Part shown: positions 33,067 through 44,026 of the stretch, piece after piece | How the letters are laid out: each line of letters opens with the position of its first letter | Numbering within the stretch: position 1 is the stretch's first letter | From: Shinisaurus crocodilurus | Lineage: Eukaryota > Chordata > Lepidosauria > Squamata > Shinisauridae | Direction: 5' to 3' | Assembly (NCBI GenBank): GCA_021292165.1 | Contig: CM037878.1 | Span: 257,473,921-257,537,920 of the forward strand | Length of the DNA stretch: 64,000 nt | The notes under the pieces: generated by a model | Told to the model about the DNA's origin: nothing | The model's input: the letters and a program-made list of their open reading frames with translations, nothing else | Database searches by the model: none | Position numbers and translations under genes: made by a program

Positions 33067-33975
33067 CATCATCAGGCAATCACTCGTGACCGAGTAAGAT
33101 TGTCTTCCGGGATAACAGGAGGAAATTCTAAAGAAGATTGTGTAGACTCTAGCGATGGGTCCGTAAGTGACTGTGGAGGCCAATTCTAGATCCACACAGC
33201 TTCCCACAGTGAGGACACAGGTTACCAGATAGAAGATGGTCCTGTAAAGGATTCATTTGACGTGCTTTTCGCTTAGCACGTTTCTCCCTTTCACCTTTCA
33301 CTCGGGCTTCTTCAAAGTCCATGGAACCTTTGTGAAAGGCCAACCTCCAGTTAGATCGTTCATGGGCCAGAGCTTCCCAGTTTTCGATGTTTATATTGCA
33401 TTTTTTTAGATTAGCCTTATGAACATCTTTAAACCTCTTATATTGACCACCGATATTCCGCTTTCCATCCTTGAGTTGGGAGTAAAGTAACTGCTTTGGG
33501 AGACGGCAGTCAGGCATTCGAACAACATGACCGGTCCACTGAAGTTGGCGTTGAAGGATCATTTTTTCAATGCTAGTAGTCTCTGCTTCTTCCAGTACAC
33601 TGACATTTGTTCGCCTATCTTCCCAAGTAATTTGCAGGATTTTCCGGAGGCAACGTTGATGAAACCTTTCAAGGAGGTGGAAGTGACGTTTATAGATAGT
33701 CCATGTTTCGCAGGCATACAATAAAGTTGGTAATACAATGGCTTCATAAACCAGTGTTTTGGTCTTCTTACAAATATCCTGATCCTCGAACACTCTATGT
33801 TTCATTCGAGAAAATGCGGCACTTGCGGAGCTCAGATGATGCTGGATTTCACTGTCGATGTTAGCTGTAACAGAAAGATAGCTGCCAAGATAGAGAAAAT
33901 GATCGACATTTTCCAGTATTGTCTATCCAGTATTGTCCAGTATTGTCTATCCAGGAGGTATTGTCTATCCAGCTA
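33067..33975 (-). mobile_element. 5'-truncated LINE (C-terminal RT and zinc finger), TSD-flanked
   Basis: Flanked by TCCTGCTATAT at 33056-33066 and 33976-33986 (11 of 11). It ends at the left with a CATCATC tail, i.e. a GATGATG-type 3' end on the minus strand. The 5' junction carries several copies of TATTGTCTATCCAG. Confidence 0.85.
33149..33910 (-). pseudogene. LINE reverse transcriptase C-terminal region with C2H2 finger
   Basis: Open from the 5' junction: DHFLYLGSYLS (RT thumb-side YLGS motif, about 33895), then SAAFSRMKHRVF, LVYEAIVLPTLLYACETW (about 33765-33705), RKILQITWEDRRTN, TGHVVRMPD and KRFKDVHKANLKK. The frame ends at 33149 after a C2H2-type finger: CPHCGKLCGSRIGLHSHLRTH. Family logic: the ACETW..RCLRKIL and GHVVRM words are general LINE C-terminal features; the terminal finger would bind nucleic acid. 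The catalytic YADD part was lost by 5' truncation. The clade (RTE-like or Vingi/I-like) cannot be fixed by eye. Lightly decayed. Confidence 0.8.
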
Positions 33976-34502
33976 TCCTGCTATATGATCGGCTTATGTA
34001 GAGCATCCCAGTGTGGCACTGAGTTGCTGATGCGACCAAACAGCAGGAATTGATATGCACTAGCTATATGTGATGAAATACATATCCTTACAAACTGTAC
34101 AATGAATGTTCAGGTCCTTGTCCACCATACATCATCCAGCCTCACTCAGGGCTGGTATCAGCATCTGGCATCCTTAGCGCAGCTGTCAGGGCCCTAGTGC
34201 CCCAATAGGGCCCACTGCTGTGTTGGTGCCTGCCCTAGACCCCCTTTAACAAAACAAAATTCATCACAGTGATCCAAGCAGCCCTGGGCTACTGGGTCTA
34301 GCCATCGTTTAAACTTCCCACAATGCCCCCAACATACCGTTGCTTTGGGACACTGTGAGAAATTAAAATCGTGGCTAAACCCCACTGCCTGGCGCTCTTT
34401 GGGGCGTTGCTGATTGTGGCTGGGTAAGCCTATCCAAGGAGAGGGCCCACCAAAGGCACTATGCCCAGGCCCCCCCAATCCTGGAGCTGGCCCTGGGAAT
34501 GC

Positions 34503-34515
34503 CCTTATCAGAGAG
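34503..34515. repeat. Left TSD of LINE insertion
   Basis: CCTTATCAGAGAG, identical to 37023-37035, flanking the 34516-37022 element. Confidence 0.85.
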
Positions 34516-35142
34516 ATAGAGAGATATCCTTTATTGATTACTCCATTTGACCATATCAAAAGTACAGTGCATATAATAAAATAGAATTTTATAAAATTTA
34601 ATAAAATCAGATTGGAGTAGGGGTAGGATAAAATGGGTACAGGATCAATAATGATTAGTTAACTAGATGGTTAGAAAGTAAAGGGACAAATGGGCAACTT
34701 ATAATAAATATAATCCTAATGCAGATTATAAATTTAGATTAGTTCGTCGCCTTTGCATAGAACTCCAATTTGATCTATGTATTGTGATCTCAATTGGGTA
34801 GCCCTAGCTATAAATTTAGCAGTTCATAGAGCTACATATGAACTTGTGCCCTCAAGGAAATATCCCAATCGTTTGTGACGATCCCAGAATTTAGTTCTAT
34901 CAAGAAGCGGAAGCAGGTAGATTGTCCTTGCTGAAGTGTAGAGTTTGCAATTAAATAGGACGTGCGCAATATCTTCTATTTCGCCTGCACCACAAACACA
35001 TGTTCTGTCGGGGTATGGCACTTGGTGTAGCGGCCACGTTTTACCATAGATTCAAGCTGCTCAAATCTTGCTCTGTTAGGGCTGTTCTATGATGTTGGAG
35101 CATGCCCATTGTGAGATATTTCTCAGTTTTGAAGAACAGTTT
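34516..35142 (-). pseudogene. LINE 3' part: RT C-terminus with CCHC motif and 3' UTR
   Basis: Minus-strand 3' half of the element whose 5' half is 36186-37022. From the right edge the frame reads FFKTEKYLTMGMLQHHR, then a frame change near 35040, then YPDRTCVCGAGEIEDIAHVLFNC (C-x-C..H..C zinc-type motif near 34960-35010) and DRTKFWDRHKRL. The 3' UTR is AT-rich and ends in ATAAAGGATATCTCTC beside the TSD. The 1043-bp solo LTR splits this LINE. With the LTR and one AGTTT removed, the reading frame passes from MAGK to LFFKTEK with a single extra A. Confidence 0.85.
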
Positions 35143-36185
35143 TGTGGAGAAAGCCAACCTAAGCCCCCTGCCTGACACACACACACTCACCAAGGAGGGG
35201 GGAAGGAGACCCGGGGGGGGGGGAGACAGCCAGTCTCCACAGATGACAAAAGGGACAAACAACATCTGCATAGAATCACCCCAGGGGGGAAGGCAGGAAG
35301 CATCCCCAGGTTTGTCAATGCTCTCGCATATCAGCCCCATCTACATAAGACTTGAATACCTCGCCAGAGCAGACACTTCGGCACCCCTAAGAAATGGCCA
35401 CTCAACACCATAGGATGGGACCATTAAGCAAGTGGCTTCAAAGGGACCCCATCCCACGGGGGGAGGGCGTCACGCCACCTGATCCAAAAGGCCGCCCCTC
35501 AGGGAGGGTGTCAACCCACCTGATCATGGAGGGAGGGGCTACCTGAAACACCAAGGTATAAAACACCCTGCGCAAGGGAACTGGGTTGTTGGACCTGATC
35601 AGCAATCTTGCCCCATGCCTGGGGTAAGGGAACGAAGGATCGGCAACCCCGGGTAGCCGCACTCGGCACGCTCCAGCTAGCTGAAATCACTGGTTGCTTG
35701 GGTTGACCGGACCCCCAGGAAACCAAGCTGAAATCACTCACAAGCCGCTTGGGTAGACCGGGCCTCCGCCGGGAACCCAGCTAGCCGCTTGGGTAGACCG
35801 GGCCTCCGCCGGGAACCCAGCTAGCTGCTTGGGTAGACCGGGCCTCCGCCGGGAACCCAGCTAGCAGCGTGCGGTTGACCGGGCCTCTGCCGGGACCCGA
35901 GCTGAACTAACTTGCTGAGAGGCCTGAAATCACGGTGTCCTTAAGACTTCTTGCTTGCTACTTTGTACCGTACTGATAAGCTGTATTGCTGGCGTGTGTC
36001 TGGGTTTGTGAAGGTAATGTTGTAAATAAACTTGTTTTCTAAAAGATACTTCTGTGGCTATAAGTTATCCCTTTGTTCTGGGCTAAGGGTGATAGTCGCT
36101 GGGGATCTCGGAGAAGGCCGCCCCAGGACTCGCTACCCCCTTAGCATTGAACCCACGCAGAAGACCAGGTTGTCGGTCTTCCACT
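35143..36185 (+). mobile_element. Solo LTR inserted in a LINE
   Basis: Starts TGTGGAGAAAGCC and ends TCTTCCACT, imperfect inverted ends (last base T where A is expected). Flanked by AGTTT at 35138-35142 and 36186-36190. A TATA box (GGTATAAAACACC, about 35556) and AATAAA (about 36023) put it on the plus strand. Four 40-bp tandem units lie between (35744-35903). No internal coding region or second LTR is present, so it is a solo LTR left by recombination. Which LTR-element class it belongs to was not determined; 5-bp duplications occur in both Ty3/gypsy elements and some endogenous retroviruses. Confidence 0.85.
35744..35903 (+). repeat. 40-bp tandem repeat array in the LTR
   Basis: Units start at 35744, 35784, 35824 and 35864: three nearly identical (CTTGGGTAGACCGGGCCTCC core) and a fourth diverged. 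An older relative precedes them at about 35690. It lies downstream of the TATA box, thus in the transcribed part of the LTR. Confidence 0.85.
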
Positions 36186-37022
36186 AGTTTATTTTTTGCC
36201 AGCCATTTCAGTGACCTGGTGTTTGCCAAGGACTTCCATGTCGGATTGGGCACTAACATCCGTTACTCTTTGTTTGAAGATTACGTTGGCCTGGTGACCA
36301 TCAAAGGGTAGATATTGTGTTGAGAGGCCAAGCAGCGAGATAGTTTGGCAAAGTTGTTTGAGCCATGAGATGGATTGAGATAAGCCCGTCTGTTCTTCAA
36401 GGCACATTTTGGGTAGTCTGTCTGGTTCCATTGAAAGAATCTTCCGCCAATAGTTAAAGGCTTTGACTGCTGCTAGGCTATGGATGGAATGAGTGCCAGT
36501 TTCGGCCCTTACTGCAGCAGCAGGAGTGTTCCTATCAGTCCCCAAGATGATCCTTAAAAAGCGTGCTTGATTTTGTTCAAGAAGAAGGCACTTGGATAGG
36601 CCCCATAGCTCAGCACCATAAGTTAATATTGGCTCAGCGCCATAAGTTAATATTGGCACGATTTTCGCCTTGTGAACCTTTAGGATGGGAAGAAGGGAAC
36701 TTGCATGATGACTGAGTAATTTGGTTAGCATTTTAGAACCAGCTGTGGCCTTATTTGCGCTTTGTTTGAAGTGGTTGACCCAAGACCCATTGTCTGTGAA
36801 AACCACCCCTAGGTATGAAAAATGGTCAATTTGTTTTATCGGCTCCCCATCCAATTGCCAATTGTGCATGGTCCGTCTCTTCCCAAATACTATCACATTG
36901 GATTTGGCCTTGTTGATTGTCGAGAAGTTGGCCGCACAGTAGGCAACAAATTTTCCCATCAGTTTTCTCAGACCTACTTGAGTATGCGCCATCAGAACCG
37001 TATCATCTGCATACAAAAGGGT
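36186..37022 (-). pseudogene. LINE reverse transcriptase, catalytic half
   Basis: The frame starts at the 5' truncation and reads YADDTVLMAHTQVGLRKL (catalytic YADD at the start), then KSNVIVFGKRR, FSYLGVVFTD (thumb YLGV), a conserved EQNQARFLRIILG block and AVRAETGTHSIHSL. An in-frame tandem duplication, PILTYGAE, occurs twice in a row near 36625-36655 (24-bp direct repeat). The frame reaches a TAA at 36189 caused by one extra A beside the LTR insertion. It would have been the polymerase of a LINE; the endonuclease and fingers/palm start are missing. The clade is unresolved. Confidence 0.85.
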
Positions 37023-37035
37023 CCTTATCAGAGAG
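37023..37035. repeat. Right TSD of LINE insertion
   Basis: CCTTATCAGAGAG, matching 34503-34515. Confidence 0.85.
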
Positions 37036-38554
37036 GCTTGCCCTGTATCAAACCTCTTCCTTTGCCTGGGCTTTTCAACATGTCAGCTAACTGGTTTTAA
37101 TGGCTGTCTCGTTTCTTTCTTTCTTTCTTCTTTCCTTCCTTCCTTCTCATTCTTCTGCTGCTTTTATTTTATTTTTATTGTTCTGCTGTGATATACAATT
37201 TGTATTATTGATGTTTGCTTGGTTTTGTTGTTTCTTAATTTTATTGTCAAGTTGTTAGTCACTAGGTTACCAGGTGACAAACTGGTAACTAAGAGTGCAT
37301 TGGTACCCATTCCCTACCCACCCCCTCAGGATATAACTGTTGCTGTCTTCATCACAGCCCTGGTGGTGTCCATGATCAGAGCTGAGCTTCACTTTAGCGT
37401 TTTGATGCAGGGAAGGCAGTACCTCATTAAGGAGTTATTAACTTCACTGCTGTGTTTTCCAGCTTATCCCCTGCAAGCTTGTCTTGTAAGATTTGACTGT
37501 GCATTGGCAACTGATTAACCAGTCTATTAATTCAAGCACTCTTACCTATAAATAGTAAACATTACAGTAAACACCTCAGTCTGGGGTGGAGAGGAGGGAC
37601 TTCTCCAAATCTCCTAGTTTGGTGCTAAAGCACTAAACTAGACTTGAGAGAAGATTCTGCACAAAAGCCCCAAGCATCATTTTTGGGGAGGGGGCAATCC
37701 AGGCTTGTAACACAGAAACCCTCCTACACACATACCATGACCAATCCCATCCAGACCACCTGAAGAGTGAATAAATTAAAGTTTATATTTTAATTTTGAA
37801 AATACATTTTCTACATTATTAACCCTTTCTACTCCCTTTTTTCTGCTGAAAATCAACCCTCCTAAATACATCTTCTTTTAGTCCTACCTTGAAAGAGGTG
37901 CAGGTAACATAGCTCTGCCCTCAAATTGATTCCTGATATAACCTAGTGTGCATCCTACATTAGCTGCCATATAAATTCAATTTCTGCTGTAAATTCTTTC
38001 CCACATCCAGAAAATACAGGACACAAAAATGGGAGACAGTGTGTCATATGAAAAAGCTCTCAATTTCTGCAGAAGAGGATTATAAATGTGAATGTATTTC
38101 TCCAGGGAGGTTAATAAAAGCTTATGTTTGCTGAGTCATTTCCACTTGGACTCAGCAAACATAGAGTCATCTCAAGAGTGTTTAAGTATTTCAACTCAAG
38201 TCTTGAATACCAAATTCTTCTGGCATTCTCTGATTTTGGCAACCCTTTAGGCCAAAAAGAAGGATCACTCTCCTTCTCAATTTTTCTTCAGTTTCTTTGA
38301 GTCTCTTTTGGAAATGGCTGGTGTGAGTCCAGCTTAACAGTTAAATTAAAATACAGTTCCAAAAGCCAAAAGACTTGATCCCAGTTAGACCTTTTCTCAG
38401 CTTCTTTGAATGCTCTGGCCGAGAGATTCTCACAATTTGTCAAGGCTGAGGTTCTCTAAGGACTTGACTACTCTACAGCTTACAAACACGTTAATGTGTC
38501 TGCTGTTGTCTCACCTTTGTACCTGACTATCTGAGCTTTCAACTGCTAAAGCTA
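37036..38554. other. Intergenic DNA with pyrimidine microsatellite
   Basis: 37108-37146 is (TTTC)n/(TTCC)n. 37255-37285 holds a short palindrome (AGTCACTAGGTTACCAG..CTGGTAACTAAG). No gene is seen. Confidence 0.4.
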
Positions 38555-38769
38555 TTTATTTATTACATTTTTATCTCACATTACATTTTTTTAATCTCCA
38601 ATGTGGTCAGGACAGTAAAACATGCTTCTTCTCCATCCTGTTTTCTCCTGTGAGGTAGTTTCAGCTAAGAGAGGGTTAGTGGTTACAGGGCACTGAGGTA
38701 ACTTTATGCCTGAGTGAGGATTTGAATCCAGAACCTGGGTCTCCCTGGCCTTAGTCCAGCACCCTAAAC
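38555..38769 (-). repeat. Old Sauria-like SINE
   Basis: Diverged reverse copy: TATTTATTTATTACATTTTTATC tail, TTTTCTCCTGTGAGGTAG core, GATTTGAATCCAGAACC (B-box complement) and a TTAGTCCAGCACCCTAAACCA head. Confidence 0.65.
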
Positions 38770-38920
38770 CAGACTTCCCCAACCTGGTGCCCCCGATGTT
38801 TTGTGCATCAGCTTCTGTCAGCTCTAGCCAGCATGGCCAATGGTCAAGAATGCTGGCATGGCCAATGGTCAAGAATGCTGGGTGTTATAGTCCAAAACTT
38901 CTGGAGGCTGGGGAAGGCTG
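38770..38920. mobile_element. Hairpin MITE with internal tandem duplication
   Basis: Ends CAGACTTCCCCAACCTGGTGC and GGCTGGGGAAGGCTG. TSD CCCTAAAC / CCCTAAAG, 7 of 8. The loop side holds GCATGGCCAATGGTCAAGAATGCT-like units twice in tandem (38831-38880). Confidence 0.75.
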
Positions 38921-39648
38921 CCCTAAAGACTATACCATAGTAGCTCCATAAAGACTTTTCCATATTCCATACAGTATGGCAAACACTCCATAAAGGATTT
39001 GCCATTCTTTTTTACTTTCTATATTCTCCTGATGGAAAAATCCCAACCTACCTGTCTTCCAAGGAGCTTCGATCAGGGGTCCTCATATAGTCTTTCATCC
39101 AGGTACTAGTTGTCATGCTCATGAAATATTCTTCTCACATCACACATACACACACCCCAGCACAATTTTTCCACGTTTAAACAAATCTGCAAAATCAACA
39201 GAACAACATTCACAAGGAAGCATCATGGAGAGCTGAGCAAAATGGAAATGTAATATGTGAACCTAGTAAAGAAAATAGCTTGCCTTGTATACAATTACCT
39301 TTTCATGCCAAGAGGAGTAGATAGCGTCTATTGATAGAAATGCAATAGATGCATGGTTCAGTTGATGCATGGCAACAGCGATGGAAAAGATGAGTATGAA
39401 GATAACTCAAATAAACTCATATGGTGTGGCTCCACTGTATTTATGGGGCTCTACATAAGGAGGAACTTCCTCATTCAGTTCCATGTTGGAAAATGCTCCA
39501 CAGCACAGAACATTTCCCCAATATTGATATGGAATCCATATCTTGTGCAGAAGTCCCTGAGACCCTTGGAATCCCATGAAGCTTTGATTTGAGGTCATAC
39601 TGTAGACCAGCTTTCCGCAACCTGGCACCCTCCAGATGTGACAGACTA

Positions 39649-40404
39649 ACTTATTTGGGAATACTTATCCCTAGAGACATATCCCAAATGATCAAACTTA
39701 ATTTAAGTAAGTTGATTAATGAGATCTCACAGGATATAGACAAAGATGGGCATCTCTTGAGTTTGTGGGGTAAGGTTAATACACTTAAGATGAATATTAT
39801 ATCTAGGATTGTATATGTGGGACTCCTCTATTTGTACCTGGCAACTATTTTCAAAAACTTAATGCTTTGTTTTGCAAATCTTTCTGGGGTTCCTCATCTC
39901 CACGAATTTCTTTGAAATGGATGCAACTTTCAACTAAAGAAGGTGGGTATGTCTTTCAAGATCTTGCCTTATATCATAGGGCTTATTTGTTGACTAGTTC
40001 TAAATTCTTGTATTTTCCGCTTAGTTTAGATTATCCACCTTGGTCAGTTTTGGAATCCTTATGTCTGGATCCCCTCTCCAAATGGATGGCATTAGGGTCT
40101 CGCTACACTAAAATGGATAGGGTGCCTCCTACAATTATGGCAGTTAGGGAGGTGTGGAGTATTATATATTAAGATTAAGAATAAGACACTTTAAGGTACC
40201 TCTTTCTTTCCCATTTCTGAACTTGTTTATTGATCTTCTCATTGTGAGGCTTTAAACCATATTTCTTTTTAGAATTTCTGGAAAAAAGATTATGTCTCCA
40301 TAGGAAATATGAACTTCGTTGTAGATAAAAATCTCTCCTCGTTACAATTTGGCACCATCAATCTTAAAAGAAATGAAGGGTTTGCGGGCTTAAGTGTTCT
40401 TTTC
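39649..40404 (+). pseudogene. L1-clade LINE, 5' piece (RT thumb and downstream)
   Basis: Plus strand, 5'-truncated at 39649. Readable blocks: LTYLGILIPRDISQMIKLNL (RT thumb YLGI), WGKVNTLKMNIISRIVY, ATIF.KLNALFCK-like residues across a frame change near 39870, SPRISLKWMQLSTKEGGYVFQDLALYHRAYLL and PPWSVLESLCLDPLS. These words, especially the K-E-G-G..F-P/Q-D-L..Y-H-R-A order, are typical of L1/Tx1-type ORF2 after the polymerase. It is cut at about 40404 by a CR1 insertion and resumes at 44027. Many frame changes; non-functional. Confidence 0.85.
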
Positions 40405-41414
40405 AGATGACTCCCATGGCTGGAATACAGCGATTGAAGGTTATAACTTGTTCAAAAGGAACAGAAGCAACAGAAAGGGAGGTGGAGTTGTGCTGTATGT
40501 TAAAGATACGTATCTCTGCACAGAGATACAGGAAGAGGAGCTGGGCAGCACCATTGAGAGCATCTGGGTTAAAATAAAGGGGGGCAAAGGATAAGACGAA
40601 CATGGCAGTTGGAGTCTACTACCGACCTCCCAATCAAGGAGAAGACGAGGATGAAACTTTTGAAAAGCAAATTGCAAATGTTTCAAGGAGGCATGATGTG
40701 GTAGTAATGGGTGACTTCAATTCCCTGATATCTGTTGGGAGACTTATTCAGCCAAACATGGCCCCTCCAAGAACATGGCCCCTGAGTTGTGCTGCTGATA
40801 ACTTCCTCCTACAGAAAGTGGAGGAAGGAACTAGAGGATCGGCTATCCTTGACCTGATTCTAACCAACAGAGACGACTTAGTGGATAAAGTGGCAGTTTC
40901 AGGAACTCTGGGGGAAAGTGACCATGTTATACTTGAGTTCTTGATTCTAAGGGGAGCAAAAGCTGAGTGTAGCCAAACACGTACCCTGGATTTTAGGAAA
41001 GCCAATTTTAACAATCTCAGAACAATGATAAGTAAGATCCCATGGCAAGCGACTTTAATGAGAAAAGGAGCCCAGGATGGGTGGGAGTTTTTAAAAAAGG
41101 AAATTTTAAAGGCACAATTGCAAACAATTCCCACAAGGAAAAAAGGCAGAGGGCAACAGAAGAAGCCAATGTGGCTTCACAATAAACTCAAGGATGACCT
41201 GAAAACAAAAAAGGACACATATAGGAAGTGGAAGGAAGGACAGGCTACAAGGGAAGAGTACAGGCAGGTAGCACAGAACTGCAGGAATAGTGTCAGGAAG
41301 GCTAAAGCTGAGAATGAGCTAAGGTTAGCGAGGGATGCTAAAAACAACAAGAAAGCTTTCTTCAGATACATGCACAGTAAAAGACAGAGGAAAGAAATGG
41401 TGGTTCAACTACGC
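40405..41414 (+). pseudogene. CR1 LINE endonuclease part
   Basis: 5'-truncated CR1 inserted in L1. It begins with HGWNTAIEGYNLF and KGGGVVLYVKD, shifts frame near 40590, then is open 40602-41420. Endonuclease motifs: VGVYYRPPNQGE, VVVMGDFNS (active-site Asp/Asn), ILDLILTNRDDL and LGESDHVILEF (Ser-Asp-His). It then runs into the basic linker (KKPMWLHNKLKDDLKTKKDTYRKW..KRQRKEMVVQLR). It would nick target DNA. A hAT element interrupts it right after 41414; the frame VVQLR continues as SEDGKLITEDK at 42287. Confidence 0.9.
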
Positions 41415-42278
41415 CAGTGATGGCGAACCTTTTTGAGCCCGAGTGCCCAAACTGCAACACAAAACCAACTTATTTATTTCAAAGTGCCAACACTGCAATT
41501 AAACCTGAATACCGAGGTTTTAGTTTTAGAAAAACAACTCATAGAGTTGTCCGAACTAATTAACATCTTTTGTCTTTAAAGAAAAACACAATAACAGAGC
41601 TTTCAATGATACAAACAGTTTTTTGTTGAAAAAAAAAATCAACTCAAAAAATTATTATAGTACTACATTGTACACATAGCCTGAAGGGAATTTATACAAA
41701 CTTTTAAAATAATTAGACACATGTATTTTTGGATAAGCTTTACTCCGGGTGCTTTCTCTGCTTCTACAGGTGTCGGATTAGTAAAAGTAAAAGTCAACCT
41801 GTACTAGGATGAGCAAAATAAACAAGAAAACTAAACGTGCTTAACACATTTTAAACACTTTATGTCTTGGACTGCAAACACTGCATTAGGTAAAAGTTTG
41901 CATTGGGCATGCTTTTGCACAATTAATGTGGTTTTTGCTATTGCATGCATGCTGATAATTTGTCAAACCTTGGCTCATACTCCGTTAGTTTGAGAGCAAC
42001 ACATGCAGCACTCAGGTCAACTGTTAGGGCTTTACATTCAAGCCATGCTCTGTGCATCATTCTTCAAAATCTTTTAAATGTGATAACAATGTAGAAAAGA
42101 ATTCTGTAACAGGAATTATAGAATAAAATCATTCCCACACTGTGAGAAAGAACAAGATCATTAGTGTTTTGCAGAAGGGGACAGTCTTTTCGTGATCTGG
42201 TGACCAATGGCTCAAGTGCCCACAGAGAGGTCCCTGTGTGCCAGCTGTGGCACCCGTGCCATAGGTTCGCCATCACTG
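41415..42278. mobile_element. Non-autonomous hAT transposon, 864 bp, perfect TSD
   Basis: Terminal inverted repeats CAGTGATGGCGAACCT and AGGTTCGCCATCACTG, 16 bp exact. TSD AACTACGC at 41407-41414 and 42279-42286, 8 of 8. The subterminal part pairs further (GAGTGCCC / GGCACCCGTGCC-like words). The AT-rich interior encodes no transposase. Removal restores the CR1 frame precisely. Confidence 0.95.
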
Positions 42279-44026
42279 AACTACGCAGTGAGGATGGCAA
42301 ATTGATAACAGAAGACAAAGAAAAGGCAGAAGTGTTCAATTCCTACTTCGGCTCGGTCTTCTCCCAAAAGAGGGTCTATAATCCCCCGGGCAAACCTGAA
42401 GTGCAGACTGAAGGGGCAGGATTGCAACTTGAGATTGATAGGCAAATGGTCAAGGAGCACCTGATTACTCTGAATGAGTTTAAATCTCCAGGGCCTGATG
42501 AGCTGCATCCTAGAGTAATAAAGGAACTGGCAGAAGAACTCTCAGAACCACTTTCTATTATCTTTGAGAAATCATGGAGGACAGGTGAAGTGCCGGATGA
42601 CTGGAGGAGGGCAAATGTTGTTCCTATCTTCACAAAGGGCAAGAAGGAGGAACCTGGGAACTATAGGCCAGTCAGTCTGACATCAATCCCTGGGAAAATT
42701 TTGGAGCAGATTATAAAGCAGTCAGTCTGCAAGCACCTTGAAAACAATGCAGTGATTACTAGAAGCCAGCATGGATTTGTCAAGAACAAATCCTGCCAGA
42801 CTAATCTGATCTCATTTTTTGATCGGGTAACCTCCCTTGTGGACTGTGGGAATGCTGTGGACATTATATATCTGGACTCCAGCAAAGCTTTCGACAAAGT
42901 GCCTCATGAGTCATGATATCCTGATTAGCAAGCTAGCTAAAAGTGGGCTAGATGGAACAACTATCAGGTGGATCCACAATTAGCTACAGAATCGGACTCA
43001 AAGAGTGCTTATCAATGGTTCCTTCTCAAACTGGAGAGAGGTAACGAGCGGGGTACCACAGGGCTCGGTCCTGGGCCCAGTGCTCTTCAACATTTTAATT
43101 AATGACTTGGATCAGGAGGTACAGGGAATGTTTATCAAATTTGCAGATGACACAAAGTTGGGTGGAACAGCTAATACTCTGGAAGACAGAAACAAAATTC
43201 AAAGTGACCTCGATAGGCTGGAGCGCTGGGCCGAAAACAACAGAATGAAATTTAATAGGGATAAATGCCAAGTGCTGCACCTAGGGAGAGGAAACCAAAT
43301 GCAGAGTTACAGAATGGGGGACACTTGGCTCAACAATACTACAAGTGAGAAGGATCTTGGAATTGTGGTAGATCACAAACTGAATATGAGCCAGCAATGC
43401 GATGTGGCTGCAAAGAAGGCAAACGCTATTTTGGGCTGCATTAATAGAAGTATAACTTCCAAATCGCGGGAAGTGATAATTCCCCTTTACTTGGCACTGG
43501 TTAGGCCTCATCTTGAGTACTGCGTCCAGTTATGGGCATCACACTTTAAGAAGGACGTAGACAAACTGGAGAGGGTTCAGAGGAGGGCGACAAGGATGAT
43601 AAAGGGACTGGAAACAAGGCCCTATGAGGAGAGACTGAAAGAACTGGGCATGTTTAGCCTTCAGAAGAGGAGACTGAGGGGAGATATGATCGCACTCTTC
43701 CAGTACTTGAAGGGATGTCACACAGAGGAAGGCCAGGATCTCTTCTCGATCATCCCAGTTTGCAGGACACGGAATAATGGGCTCAAGTTACAGGAACCCA
43801 GATTCCACCTAAACATCAGGAAAAATTTCCTGACTGTCAGAGCAATAAGACAATGGAATCAACTACCTAGCGAGGTGGTGGGCTCTCCCACTCTGGAGGC
43901 ATTCAAGGTGCAGCTGGACAATCATCTGTCAGGGATGCTTTGACCTGGATTCCTGCATTGAGCAGGGGGTTGGACTTGATGGCCTTGTGGGCCCCTTCCA
44001 ACTCTACTTTTCTATGATTCTATGAT
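42279..44026 (+). pseudogene. CR1 LINE reverse transcriptase and 3' end
   Basis: Continuation of the CR1. Frame to 42916 carries EVFNSYFGSVFSQ, LNEFKSPGPDELHPRVIKEL, NYRPVSLTSIPGKILEQI, QHGFVKNKSCQTNLI and IIYLDSSKAFDKVPH (RT palm Asp). A 7-base insertion near 42905 (GAGTCAT) breaks the frame, and a TAG follows at about 42982 where the family has Trp. Open frame 43005-43943: GVPQGSVLGPVLFNI, FIKFADDTKLGG (catalytic FADD), LGIVVDHKLNMS, and the CR1 C-terminus PHLEYCVQLWASHFKKDV..RATRMIKGL..YEERLKEL..RLRGDMI..QWNQLPSEVV. The 3' end is canonical: TGCATTGAGCAGGGGG, TTGGACTTGATGGCC and two TCTATGAT units ending at 44026. Confidence 0.95.

Noticed and set aside
34194..34559. Minus-strand frame of 121 codons
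   Set aside because: It crosses the LINE 3' end and TSD into flanking DNA, so it cannot be one ancestral gene.
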